Shown: positions 21,508 to 32,655 of the stretch, piece by piece
Numbering within the stretch: the stretch's first letter is position 1
Layout: every line of letters starts with the position of its first letter
Assembly: GCA_033816765.1 (NCBI GenBank)
Contig: CM066298.1
Location: forward strand, 1,550,001 to 1,614,000
Direction of reading: 5' to 3'
DNA length: 64,000 nt
Origin: Nothopassalora personata
Taxonomy: Eukaryota > Ascomycota > Dothideomycetes > Mycosphaerellales > Mycosphaerellaceae
Notes under the pieces: generated by a model
Told to the model about the DNA's origin: nothing
Databases searched by the model: none
The model's input: the letters and a program-made list of their open reading frames with translations, nothing else
Translations under genes and position numbers: made by a program

Positions 21508-23681
21508 GACTGGGTAGTCGGGCGCGGTGGCATCTGGTAGTTCCAGAGCTCACACTCCTTGTCGGTCAGCTGGTGACCTGGCTTGCGGCACTTCTTGCAC
21601 AGTCTCTCCTTCATGCAACGCTCAGTCTCAGCGTCGTCAAGAAGAGTGAGGTGCTTGAACTCAGCTGGGCGAGAGTCCCATGGCAGGCGGTCCACCTTGC
21701 GGCGATTCTTTGAGCCGCCTCCGCCAGATCCGGCTGGAGTGGTGCCGTTGGGCTTGTCGTCCTTCTTGTCGTCCTTCTTGTCGTCCTTCTTGGCCGTAGA
21801 CTTCTTCTTCGGGTGAAGAGTCTCGGCGACCTTGAAATCCTCCTCAGCCTTGAACAGGGCATCGACTGCTTCGCTGAGGGTCTTAGGGTTTGCTTGCTGA
21901 TAGCGGATCAGATAGCGGTAGTTGAGCTTGCGCATGAGGTTGTCCATAGCGTCTTCTCCGGTCATGCGCATCAAGTTGGCATAACGGCGCCACTCGCGGT
22001 AGAGTTCGGCGAAGGAGTCCTTGGAGTTGTCCTCTGGCTGCTTCAACACAGCCATGTTGTCGCGAGCGCGGCCGACGGGGTTGCGATCGCCGTACCACTC
22101 GATGAGAGACTTCATCATCTTGTTGACTGATGAATACGGGCGCTCGCTTCCGCTCATGATGCCTGCGATGGATGGAACCTTCGGGTTGAGCAGCGCCCAA
22201 GCGCCTCCGTCGGTGTAATCCAGTATGAACTTGAGCACGGCATCCTTGTCACGGAACGTGGTGGCGGCGAGCTTGGTCTCCAGTGCGCTGAGCCACTTCT
22301 CAAGCGATGGTCCCTTCAGGTCGCCTTCCTTGCTGAGGTCGCCTTGAAACTTATGCTTGGGGCCTTCGACACTTCGGTCCGTCTTCCAAGGACGATCGAG
22401 TGACTCGTCGATGTCCAGGATGTTGTTGAAGTTGATCTTGGTGACCTTCTTGGTCTTCTTGGACTTGCGGCGGCGAGCGCGGCGGTCATCGTCTGAGGAC
22501 TCGTCGCTGCTACTGTTGCTGCTGCTGTCACTGCTATCCGGATCGTATCTCGGCTTCCTGCTCTTGCGCTGCTTGCCAGCCCTGTCCTTCTTGCTAACCT
22601 CTTCACCTGACTCATCGGATGAGTCTCCGCCGCTGGACTGCTTGCCAGTCCTGCCTTGGTCCTTCGGCGGTGATGGCTCTCTTCCAGCACGTCGACGAGA
22701 GATGGAACGTGAGAGCGAGGAGCGACGATCCTTGCCTCGTGCTTCGGTGCGCCCACGCTGCTCGGCTGCTTCGAGCTCCTTAGCATGCGCGTTGCGAAGG
22801 GCTTGGATGTCGCGCTCGTGATCGGCAACGGCTTCTTCGTAGTTGTCCACTTCACGCTCCAGCTCTCCAATGCGAGCCTCTCGCTCCTTGACCCAGACCA
22901 TTGCTTGCTTGGCATGCTCGTACGCTTTCTGGGAGTCAGTTGGAATGGGCAGGGCCTTAAGTGCATCGAGTTCGATCTTGACGGTGTCCAGGTCCTTGAT
23001 AACTGTCTCGCGCTCAGCGCTGGCGGTGTCACGATCGGCGGTGACTTTAGCCAGGTGGTCGCGCAGGTCCTTTTGCTGGGCATCGGAGGCCTTCAGTAAC
23101 TTGTCCAAGTCCGACACCTGCTTCTTCGCATCCCCGAGATCCTTTTGAACCTTGTCGAGTTCCTTCTGAACTTTGTCTCCATATTCTTGGCTCTGGTGAC
23201 AGCTCGTGTACAACATCTCTGCAAGCTTCGAGACGTTGCGGTATTCCTGTTCGCCGCGGCGGAGGATGAAGTGGATGGCGGGAGGTGCGGAAACGTCGCT
23301 GCCGTACAGCTTCTCGAACTTCTCGATATCGAGTTGAGTGAGGGACTTGAGTGTCGCTCGATAGGTCTTCGCGACTTGTTGTGCTTCCTCGGCTCCCTCT
23401 TCTGCTTCGTCCGTCGCTGCATCGTCCATGTAGTCCACGGCTACCATAGCCTCCTTGCCTTCTTCCTCGATGATCTCGTCGTCGTGTAGGAAATCGCTGA
23501 TGTTGAGGTATGGCTGTGGATCAGTGACGGGCTTGCCTAGTTCAATCATCTTCTGATACTGGCGGTCTTGTTCTTGCTCTTGCGTCGCATCGCGACCTTG
23601 AGTCTGTGTGTTGAGCACCGACTCGCGTTGCACCACTGGTCGCATTGCCAGCAGCGACTGGCGTCCATTCTGACGCACCAT
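21495..23681 (-). CDS. Gyp-A Gag (728 residues)
   Basis: The structural protein begins MVRQNGRQSLLAMRPVVQRE. Residues about 150-290 form a long heptad coiled coil (KVQKELDKVQKDLGDAKK). A Ser/Arg/Asp-rich region follows at about 310-420. The capsid-like gag domain is at about 450-640 (LEKWLSALETKL..., FAELYREWRRYANLM). A zinc knuckle near the C terminus, CKKCRKPGHQLTDKEC, has C-X2-C-X4-H but six residues before the last Cys instead of four. The N-terminal coiled coil makes this Gag longer than usual. The stop TAG is at 21495-21497. It is the first gene after the 5' LTR. Confidence 0.92.
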   Translation of the reverse strand: MVRQNGRQSLLAMRPVVQRESVLNTQTQGRDATQEQEQDRQYQKMIELGKPVTDPQPYLNISDFLHDDEIIEEEGKEAMVAVDYMDDAATDEAEEGAEEAQQVAKTYRATLKSLTQLDIEKFEKLYGSDVSAPPAIHFILRRGEQEYRNVSKLAEMLYTSCHQSQEYGDKVQKELDKVQKDLGDAKKQVSDLDKLLKASDAQQKDLRDHLAKVTADRDTASAERETVIKDLDTVKIELDALKALPIPTDSQKAYEHAKQAMVWVKEREARIGELEREVDNYEEAVADHERDIQALRNAHAKELEAAEQRGRTEARGKDRRSSLSRSISRRRAGREPSPPKDQGRTGKQSSGGDSSDESGEEVSKKDRAGKQRKSRKPRYDPDSSDSSSNSSSDESSDDDRRARRRKSKKTKKVTKINFNNILDIDESLDRPWKTDRSVEGPKHKFQGDLSKEGDLKGPSLEKWLSALETKLAATTFRDKDAVLKFILDYTDGGAWALLNPKVPSIAGIMSGSERPYSSVNKMMKSLIEWYGDRNPVGRARDNMAVLKQPEDNSKDSFAELYREWRRYANLMRMTGEDAMDNLMRKLNYRYLIRYQQANPKTLSEAVDALFKAEEDFKVAETLHPKKKSTAKKDDKKDDKKDDKPNGTTPAGSGGGGSKNRRKVDRLPWDSRPAEFKHLTLLDDAETERCMKERLCKKCRKPGHQLTDKECELWNYQMPPRPTTQSEKA

Positions 23682-23900
23682 CTCGTTACCTTGGGCGCGA
23701 TGGGGTGTCGCGCTTGTTGACTTGGGGTGTTGACTTTAACTTGGGCACGTCTTCTCTGCGTGCGTTTGTTGACTTAACTTGAGTGCGTTTGTCGTCGCAC
23801 TTTTCTTGGAGTCGCACTCGGCCTGTGGACTCAACGCGCTTGTCGCGTTACTTGATCTGCCCTTCGCAGATCCTTCGCAGCTTGTCTGCGGAAAAGAATG

Positions 23901-23950
23901 GTCTAACAAAGTGTAAGGGCACCTGCTTAGGTAGTACGAAGTTGTTAGAC
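23901..23950 (-). promoter_or_regulatory. Gyp-A primer-binding site with complementary site in the LTR (self-priming)
   Basis: Two nt inside the 5' LTR the plus strand reads GTCTAACAA (23901-23909). Inside the LTR it reads TTGTTAGAC (23942-23950), the exact 9-nt complement. The LTR site lies about 40 nt downstream of a TATATTAA box in element orientation, where transcript initiation is expected. Tf1/sushi elements prime reverse transcription with their own mRNA 5' end in this geometry. No tRNA match is apparent. Confidence 0.6.
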
Positions 23951-24072
23951 AAGCTATCTAAGAGGTGCGCGAGGCGCGAGAAGTTAATATACAAGCCGAG
24001 GCACGCGGGTCGGCCCGGGCCCGGTCACGTAACTCGCCACGTTCACTCGCTGTGCGGCCATGGGCCGTCACA
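23912..24072 (-). repeat. Gyp-A 5' LTR (161 bp)
   Basis: Identical by eye to 16671-16831. Flanked on the right by the target duplication CCTAA (24073-24077). Confidence 0.93.
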
Positions 24073-25460
24073 CCTAAATAAGATTATAGTAAAGAACCGG
24101 TACCTACTGCCCCTAATTAGTAAGACCTTAGATAGGCTATAGGGCGCTAGGCTCTTTACTATAATCGACCTATAGGATGCCTACTACCGTATTTCTATTA
24201 AGCGAGGAGACGAGTAGAAGACTACGTTTCGTACGCGATACGGTTACTACGAGTACTTAGTTATGCCTTTTAGGTTAACTAATGCACTAGCTACCTTTTA
24301 GGGGTACATTAATAAGGCCCTTACTAGGTTAGTAGATAACATCTACGTAGTCTACCTAGATAATATCCTTATCTATAGCGTAACGCGTAAGGAGCACGTA
24401 CGAGCCGTACGCGCGGTGCTAGAGAGGCTACGAAAGTTCGCCCTATTTACGAACCTAAAGAAGTATAGCTTCTTCTAGGAGAATGCCGAGTTCCTAGGAT
24501 TTATCGTAAGTGTCGTAGGCGTATCGATAGATAGGAGTAGGGTAGCCGTAATCGAGGAATAGCCTACGCCTACGAGTTTTTATAAGGTTTAATCCTTCCT
24601 AGGATTCTATAACTTCTATAGGCGCTTTATCGAAGGGTACTCGAGGATTACGAAGCTATTAATAGACCTACTAAAGGGATGTAAGAATAGCAAGAAGTAA
24701 GGGCCTCTTATATAGTCCGCTTACGAGGAGTAAGCGTTCTAACGGCTAAAAGCTAGGTTCCTCGGAGTACCTATCCTAAGGCACTTCGATCCTTCGTTAC
24801 GTACGAGGGTTAAAACGGATACCTTAGGTTTTGCGATTATAGGCATTATCTCTTAGTTATTTAGGACTAAGTAGTATCTAATTACCTTCTATTCTCGTAA
24901 GATAATACCTACCGAGTGCAATTATAAGACCTATAACTAAGAGCTACTAGTAGTAGTAGAGGCATTTAAGCATTAGCGACCGTACCTCGAAGGCGTATCG
25001 TATACGGTTTAGGTACTAGTCGACTATACGAACCTATAGGGTTTTATAATAGTAAAGTAGCTAAACGGGAGGTAAGCTCGATAGGCGACGTTTCTATAAT
25101 CTTTCGACTTCGTAGTAGAGTATAGGTCGGGGAAGAGTAACCCGGCCGATGCGCTATCGCGACGTAGTAACTACGTACGCGTAGCGTAGTATACGTCGAA
25201 CTTACTTCCTACGCTATAACGTAAGCTATCTTTCTAGAAGGAATCCCTATTAAGAGAGGACGAGCCTATAGTAAGGCTCGTAACCGCTACCTACGAGAAG
25301 ATATAGGATAAGGCGACGATAATAGCAGTAGGAGTCTACGAGCCGTAGGGGACCCGATCGCTACTAGTAAGAGTATACGCTATAATAATGTAGGGCGGCC
25401 TAGGTAAACTGCTTACACTACTAATAAAAATCGTGTAGGGGAGAGACGATAGGTACGTCG
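24073..25460 (+). pseudogene. BASE RT and RNase H segment (decayed)
   Basis: Continues BASE pol directly after Gyp-A (KIIVKNRYLLPLI). RT motifs are readable: FRTRYGYYEYLVMPF and YLDNILIYS, where the catalytic YLDD has become YLDN. RNase H follows (TDTLGFAIIGII), then ADALSRRSN. Most stops replace Trp or Gln codons. The piece ends at the Cop-A insertion (duplicated CGTCG at 25456-25460). Confidence 0.8.
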
Positions 25461-25707
25461 TGTTAAGATATAGCATCTTAGGGGGAGCTAATAGTTAGGT
25501 TATGATCTAATAGCCTAAGGCATCCACAATGACTTAGCTTATCGGAAGACACCTTCTCTCCCCTTTAGCTTAGATAGACATCTAACACAATTAACACATT
25601 AGTTCCTAATATATTGCTGCATGCCCTATAGCTATTAGCTAGTTGAAGATTGATCTCTTACCCTACTCCGCTACTAACTACGTATCCTGTAAGGTCTTAA
25701 CTTAACA
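25461..25707 (+). repeat. Cop-A 5' LTR (247 bp)
   Basis: Begins TGTTAAGATATAGC and ends ACTTAACA. Aligned with 60908-61154 and with solo S5 (9426-9672) over its full length; the differences are mainly C/T and G/A. Confidence 0.92.
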
Positions 25708-26840
25708 GGTTATAAGCCCGGGTTTATATAGGAGTAAGAGCAACCTATATTAGTACAGGTTACTTATATCCCTTGCTATTATAGTAGAAAACATCTGGGA
25801 AGTAGAAGTCTACCCCATCTGTCCTATTAAGGAGCTTGGTTTAATACTAAGTAATAGGTAATCTAGAAAAGGACTCTATACGGCTTACTATAAGCTAATA
25901 CCTTAAAGACACTCTATAGGCAGAACTGCATCGAGATACTATTAAGAAGGACTTTAAGTAAGTCATTTGGAACTCTACTAGGAGAGATAGACCTGTATCC
26001 TAGCTCCGAGACTACACCGCTCTTTCTTTACCCTACTAAGTAGGCCTTAGTATCTACACCTACGAACCTTACTATTCTATACTAAAAGCCTTAGTAGGAC
26101 CTAAGCTACGACTTTGAAGTATATACACCTTGTTTTATTACATTTAATTCATTATAGATTTACACTAAGAGAAAGGAGAAGAGAAGGGAACTAAAATCCC
26201 AATTCTTAGGAGAGATAACTAGAAGAGATAGTTCAACCTTCAGAGATATAAGATAGAGAGCTAGTTAGCATTCTTTGCAATTAATAACCTGTTAGAAGTG
26301 TCATTTAACAACATTAAGGGCAAGAACCTAAAACTCTAGGAAGAGACTAAGATTAAAGAGATTCTTAATACACTAATATAGACAAAACAAAATGCAGCTT
26401 ACTACTTTAGTATCCTAAGTAGGATTATAGAAGAAGATGAATTTAAGCTTAAGGGCTCTTACGAATCTAGAAAAGCTACTAAGATATAGGTGTATCTCTA
26501 GAACAAGTATAGCTAGGTGTTGCTAACCTATGCACATAAGCTTATAAAACAGTTTATGAACTTTGAGATAAGTAAAGAGTTCACTATTAGATCTGCATAG
26601 GCACACCTAGTGTCTCTTAGAAGGAGGATTGCTAATGTTAACCTAGAGGGCTAGTACTATAGGAAAGCTAATATAAGAATAACCTAGCTTTTAAGCTTAC
26701 TGCTACCTAACTACTATGTAGCTAGGGATACTATTATAGCTTAGCTAAAGATAGATTATAAAAGGACCTTAAAGATCCTTAAGGCTTAAGAGGCTAGATT
26801 GAATCCCTCTAAGGCTAAGTATAGTATAGCAGCTACCTAG
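25708..26840 (+). pseudogene. Cop-A leader and gag remnant
   Basis: The leader starts with the tRNA-Met-like primer site. The following plus-strand frame is broken by TAG and TAA but reads a Lys/Leu/Ile-rich copia-type Gag. It is cut at 26840 by insertion of BIG. Confidence 0.55.
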
Positions 26841-27212
26841 TAATGTCTACTAACCACCCTATGTAGGCCTGTCTAAGTTGTGGTAGTGTGGAGCGGCGCT
26901 TATGTAAGCAGAGGTATTTGCCGGTCCCGGGACCGTAAAATCAGGTCTCGTAACGAGTAGCGCAGTAGCCGGATAAAACAAGAGGATTGGCGGACCTAAA
27001 CCCCTATACCCTCTACTCGAGAGGTATGAATTGAATTGTTGCCTTAATGCTACGCTTACAATGCTCAACTACGTAGTATATATCTTAACAGCTATACCAG
27101 TCCCGCTGGCTCACCTAAATGTCTAATTAAACCTAAATGAAATAGGGGCAAGTTAGACCTAAGAAACCCTCCCTCTAAACCTAAGGTTAACACAACTAAT
27201 CAGTCGTTAATA
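26841..27212 (-). repeat. BIG 3' LTR
   Basis: Direct repeat of 51191-51562. Contains a near-perfect palindrome centred on GGTCCCGGGACC (26916-26941). The short frame inside is not a gene. Confidence 0.88.
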
Positions 27213-30200
27213 TATCCTCCCCCATTACGAACCTGTCCTTAGGTTCTAAAGCAGTAAGCCCGGGCATTATAGGTAGCTCAACTAGTCGCTATAAGCTAAG
27301 GTGGTCTTGTAGCAGCACAGTAGCTCACCCTACCATTTAGCTTAATATACAAGATGTTAGGTAGTCCTAGGGCCTACTAGCGACAGTTTGTAAAGATCGA
27401 AAGGATCCTTCTAACAGAGACCGTAATAATAACGTTAATAACCGCGACTCGCATCCGTCGCACTGTACTAACGCATGCTACGAAACTAGCGAGGGAATGG
27501 ATAGCTATGTTAGCATTAATCGAGCGGGCTAGATGGTCAAATAACGTAAACGCCACTTATAAGACAAGTAAGCGTCAGTACTAGTAACCTAATAAATCTA
27601 AAGACGAATCCACCGCGTAGCTAGAAGGTAAGTTAAGGGAAGATAAGTAACTATAAGAAACAAGTAAGATCTAAGGACTAGAAGCACCTATACCCGAAGC
27701 ATTAGAACTAGAATCAGAACTAGAATTAGAACTAGAATCAGAACTAGAATTAGGACTAGAATCCTATAGGCTATAGCTGTAGCCGGAAATTAACTAGAAA
27801 CTAGGAGCCCATAGACCTACACTAACCACTTAGTTCCACTTAGTCTCACACAACTCCTTTATCTAGACCCACTCGTTATCGTAGCTAATACTAGTCTTAC
27901 TAGACGCGTCCCTAAGTAGCTAGTTAGTGAAGTTCCTATAGTAGTTGCGGAAGAAGCTCTCATTACGCCCTTCGCTTATGAAGCACATCTGCTCGAGAGT
28001 AGTAACTAAGCTAAGCTGCTTATCTATCAATTTCATAGCTCGGACGCGCCAATTATGTATCTTCTTATAGAAGAGCTCCGAGTCTAGGCGGACCGTAGTA
28101 TTAAGCCACCTTCTAGCATTAAGGATAACTTTGTTATCGTTCTAAGACTTCAAACCCGCTAGGGCATCGGATAGAGGGCTAATGCCACTAAGGTGTACGG
28201 CCGTAGGAAAAGGATAGCCGGGTACTAGGCGTCGATACTTAAATCCTACAGCGCTCTCACTTAGCGTCTTAAAGTCACGATAGAGGTCTATTACCTAGTG
28301 CATGCTCTAGCTTCTCTAGAGTTTAAGATAGTTATCGTCGCGGATCTCGATAAAGTAAGGGTTAATCTAACGTAGTGTCCTCTTATGTACGGCCTACCTT
28401 ATTGGAACGCCTATAGTAGTTACCCGCATTTGCCTAGCGCTTAGGTCCTCTCTAAACTAGCTAATGCTGTTCTTACTTAGGTAATTCTAGACCCTAACCG
28501 AGAAGAAACGCTTAAATCGGCCGTCTTCTATACAGTCGTTAATCTAGCACTACTAGATAAACTCTCTAGCATTCCCTTTCTTATAAAAACCGTGTAAAAA
28601 CTCCGGCCTACTAGTGCCCTCTAAGTTAAGAGAGTATAGCATGTTAAGCCGGTTACTAGTCTAGTAGTTTTCAATTTCGAGGTTCAAGTCGACCCTAGCA
28701 TGCTGCACTATAGTGTTCGCGTCACCCCCCTAATAAGCCCTATTAAAGCTAAAAATCGTAGGCCTAGGGAAGGAGATGAACCGAGTGTAGTATTAAGGGT
28801 ATAGCGCTACTTGTAAGAGCTATAGCCCGGGGTCTTGTCGCATGATCTATTAGCTTAGAGAATACTATATGTTCTAGTAGACGCCGCCGTTACTAACCTT
28901 GTTCAATTCTCGTAGGTACTATCGGTACACGTCGAATTCTCGACTTATTATTTCTCTAACTAATTTAACTCGCGGTACTAGTTTAGCGTTATTATACTAG
29001 TATAGCATGTTGCCATTAATGTAGGTACCGGTACTATTAAGATCGGCTTAGTTAGCTTCATTAATGCCGAATTTGTTGAGGATCTAGTTATAGTTAGCAT
29101 ACGTAACGATGCTACTCGTAGTACCGACTTTGCCTCGAACACGGAGGCAGCTAAGCGGGCTAACAGTCTTCTAACTACGCTTATTAGGGCGAAACCACGA
29201 CCCATTCTTCACCTTAATAGCTGAAAAACTCTTGCCTTTAAAGAGTTAGTCTTAGACCTTAAGCGCGCGCTTATATAGGGTATTAGCGGTAATACCGGGA
29301 TTCGTAACGAAGTAGAGGGCCTTATAGTAGAAATCTCGAACATGCTAATCGTACATTACAGCGCTAACCTTACTATCCCTCTTAAGAACGTCCGAGACAG
29401 CATATTCGAGCATCTCAAGGCCCGCTATCCGGTACTTAGGTAGCTAGTTAATGCTATCTACATTAATCGAGTTTCTAAACTTAATGCTACAGTACCGCTC
29501 ATTATAGGTACAGTTAGCGCGCTTAATCCGGAGGGCCTCGTCTTCTTATAGGATCTAATCCTTAAAGACTAATATATCCCTAATCATAGCCGAAGGTAAC
29601 ATAGTAAGTATCGGATTGCTATTCTTAGTTAAGGCCGGAGTAGATCGTAGGGTGCCAACCGGTGTACCTAGCGGACTGCCCTCGCGTATAGGTGCGCTAT
29701 CTAGCGTTCGGTTAGGCGAGGATCGAGTAGGCGTAGTTATACCCTCACCTATACTCTCGCCTATGCGGAGCTACTTAAGTCGACTTAACTTGCGACCGCC
29801 TCTCGATAGGACTATAGGCTAGGTAGAGGCTAGTAGAGTTAGCGTAGTACTCTTTATACGTCCTTTACCTTTACTACCCGGTAGCTAACGTGGCTAAGGC
29901 TATTGTTAGCTAGATAGTCTAGGTTAAGCTATGCTGTCCTCCGGGGACGCGGACTTCTTAGTAATAGTACCCTCTATAAAGTATAGAAGGCCATCCTTAT
30001 AGACGGCTAGGCGGTGTCTTCTAATGATCTCCCTACTCTTAGCCGACTACGGATTAATACTACGTGCTTTAGCCTCCCTATCGCACCGGGTAAGATTACT
30101 AGGCTCTAGAATTTGCTTACGATCTATGCCCTTACGGCCGATCCTTATACGCTAGATTAGTACCCTCTAAATTCTACTAACAGCCCTACTGTAATCTAGG

Positions 30201-30801
30201 TACTTGTTAATAAAGGCCGTAAACTGGCGGCGCCCGCTGTTAGTACTATAAAGCTCGGAGATAACGCGTCGATTAAGAATCTTGTTGTCTATCTACTATA
30301 GCCAGTAGCGGGTAAGCATAGCTCGAAGAGTCTTCTCTCGGTTAAGAATCTCTAAACCGGTCTTACGAATCTTACCGACGATAGGAAACAAGACATCGAG
30401 CTTCTTATTACTAAGGAATTCATCCTAGTAGCTCTTGCCTATGCCGCTCTTAACTTCCTCGAAAAATAGGTCAACCTAGACGGAGCAGTCTTCGAACACC
30501 TTCTCGAAGCCCTTATAGAAGTCCTTTAACACCTCGACCCGCTTCTAAGGACTAAGCTCTCGGAATATAACATTAGCGGCGGACTTCGGCGTGTTCGTGT
30601 TAGCAAGGACATGCTTAACGTTGTCCGGTAGGCGAAGGGACTCGAACAAGGTCTAAGGTAGGCGGGTAAGCCTAGTAATAGTACTAGTAAGCGCTATGCT
30701 CGAGCTAGCCGGGCGTAACGATGGACTAGCTAAAGCTATAATAACTAGGATTCGCTATTAGTAAGATCGTAAGAGCTAGCTATCTCGTAGTGCTACTCTA
30801 G
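27213..30801 (-). pseudogene. BIG: extra long coding region downstream of integrase, unrecognised
   Basis: On the minus strand, from about 30780 to about 27700, the sequence stays protein-like for about 1,000 codons, in what looks like one frame. Every stop seen is TAG or TAA, as RIP of Gln or Trp codons would produce. Readable landmarks are LFESLRLPDNVKHVL (near 30640), ALYFVTNPGITANTLYKRAL (near 29300), VKNGSWFRPNKRS (29200), VGFKYRRLVPGYPFPTAVH (28220) and TTLEQMCFISEGRNESFFRN (28000). A Ser/Asp/Asn repeat follows near 27710-27770 (ACTAGAATCAGA units on the plus strand). No membrane segment, zinc motif or polymerase signature is visible. Its place after integrase is where env lies in some gypsy elements, but it does not look like an envelope. 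About 0.5 kb next to the left LTR shows no coding character. Confidence 0.55.
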
Positions 30802-31117
30802 TGTTACGGTCCGGTACGATCGTGCACGTGGAAGAACTTCATTCGTTGGGAATAGGGACACGCGCTGCCAATGAGCGGGCGCTCTTGTGTGACTCATAGC
30901 AGAGCGCTCTTAGTGCTCTACCGAGAGAGCAGGACAGACCGCGCCAAGACATGGCACTATATAGACGACGCTCTTTTGCAAGTAGATAGGAGCTTCGTGC
31001 TCAACTCATTTTAAGTATACACCATATACTGTTTGGAACCACTACCTTCATAACTGATTGAGACATCCCTGCAAAGATCCAAGCCCGAGTTGTGATAACG
31101 TACAGCGGTTCCTAACA
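30802..31117 (+). repeat. Solo LTR S2 (TGTTACGG family), TSD TCTAG
   Basis: Starts TGTTACGGTCC and ends CCTAACA, flanked by TCTAG (30797-30801 and 31118-31122). From GCCAAGACATGGC onward it is nearly identical to S1 and S3. Its upstream half is different and contains the inverted words AGAGCGCTCT, GCTCT and AGAGAGC. Confidence 0.92.
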
Positions 31118-32361
31118 TCTAGAGTAATAGTAAGCTTTAAAAGCTTAGTGTTAGGGTAGGGGCTTTAAAGAAGGTCGAGGTCGTAAAGAGAGAGAGAGAG
31201 GCTAAAGAACCGTCTAATGTATGTAGTAGTAGATAGATGTGTTAGTAGCTCTAGTAACAGTATTAGTGTTTAAAGAAAAAGAGAGGAAGTAGTAGGTAGA
31301 GAGCTACGCTTAAGTATGCCTCTTAGCGCATATCCCTATAACCGTTATAAGGTAGTAGCGCCGAGACCGGTCTTATAAGTAGCAAGAGTAGTGCTATTAA
31401 GGTTACACTAAAGGTCCGATGACCCTACATGTGACCGAAAACTAGTGCTAGTAACCACCTAGGTAAGCATTCGGCAGGGGCATGCTACGCTATTACGTGA
31501 TCCGATTTACCGGTCCCGGGACCGGTAAATGTGACTCTACTAACTAAGGTCCAACTAAGGCAAGAACACCCTATAAAGTGAAGTCTAGATAACCGAATCG
31601 GCTTAACAAACTAAAGGGCATGTGCAATAGATGCCTAAGGAAAGTAAACTCTATACGCTATTACTAACTGATTAGTTCTTAGCCTCGATCCTACTAAACT
31701 ATGAAATTTCGGCTATAGAAAGGTCATAAGGCCTAACCTATAGCTTCTTAGATTCCGGTTTAGGATACGATCTCTTTTTGTTAACTCCTACAGGTAGTAC
31801 GTCTTCGTCGGCGATGGGCTCGATCTCGTTCGAATTACTGCTATCTTCGCTATTAGCGACGCTATTAGCGACTTCTCCCTCCCCTATTACGAGATCGATC
31901 CCATTATCTAGGCCTAGTACTCCTATGTCATCCGGGCGAAGCTCTAGAACTAGCTTAAGGTTTTCTCGTGCCTAAACACCCTTCATTAGCGTACTATTAA
32001 GTTCCTTAAGAATATAGGTACTAAACTCCCTAGAGACACTAGACACCCGATATAGACCTTACTATCGGTAACCGATCTTGCGTAAGAAGTTATTCTTATA
32101 TAGCTTATCGAATCTCATAACAAGGTCGCCCTTCTAGAAACTAATAGAGTTAACATTCCGGTAAGAATTAAAGTAGTCCTTACTAAGTTCTCTTAGTCGC
32201 TTCCTTCGAGTATGTAGCTCTTCTAAACTAAGGTCTCGAGCCTAGAGTTAACGCGCACGTATAGTAAGCAGGTCCTTAGTCGTTCTTACCGATCCCTATT
32301 AGTAATTCGCCTACGTCGGGTGCTTAACCTTAATTAGTAGAATCGTGCGATGACTATATAG
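31118..32361 (-). pseudogene. BIG integrase C-terminal region and following spacer
   Basis: The minus-strand reading at about 32300-31680 has the typical integrase tail of this gypsy clade: RKRLRELSKDYFNSYRN, then FQKGDLVMRFDKLYKNN-like sequence, with TAG/TAA breaks. The remainder (31118-31680) is a spacer containing the perfect 26-bp palindrome at 31505-31530. Confidence 0.6.
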
Positions 32362-32579
32362 TATCACGTTGTGACGGCTGTCTGCGTAATTATTGGTGTA
32401 TAGGCTCATATGAAAGGAGGTGACAAAAGCGAGTTGTGTATTGCATGTGTCTATGTAAAATTGAGATGTTTGAGAATTGAAGAGTTTGCCGGTGACTAAT
32501 CAAAGTCACGTGAGTCTTGGCAACCGTTGACTCAGTCTTGTTTTGGGCTGCTGCCCAGGTGCACGCTTGGATCGTGACA
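32362..32579 (-). repeat. Cop-B 3' LTR (218 bp)
   Basis: Direct repeat of 37104-37321, with a G/A difference in the GTATAGGCTC segment. Ends GATCGTGACA. Confidence 0.93.
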
Positions 32580-32655
32580 CACCCCCTCAGCTCTTGCGCT
32601 GTAGGTGAATGAGCTGATTCGCATGTGATCGCGTGCACCCTTGTTGAGGACCATA

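Larger units (their letters stand above)
16671..24072 (-). mobile_element. Gyp-A: complete, apparently intact Ty3/gypsy chromovirus, TSD CCTAA
   Basis: The element has 161-bp LTRs at both ends (16671-16831 and 23912-24072), identical by eye. CCTAA duplications flank it (16666-16670 and 24073-24077). Transcription is on the minus strand, so the right LTR is the 5' one. Gag (23681 to 21495) and pol (frame to 16717) are both uninterrupted. A G-rich polypurine tract (AAGGGGGGGGTGG) lies next to the 3' LTR at 16832-16845. No RIP is visible, although it sits in heavily mutated BASE. A recent insertion with autonomous potential is likely. Confidence 0.93.

Noticed and set aside
26859..27068. Minus-strand frame repeated near 51209-51418
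   Set aside because: Both copies are simply the two LTRs of BIG.
32370..32579. Cop-B LTR starting at TGTGACGG to give a canonical TG end
   Set aside because: Both LTR copies share eight more bases upstream, and the TATAG duplication abuts TATCACG, so the LTR starts there.
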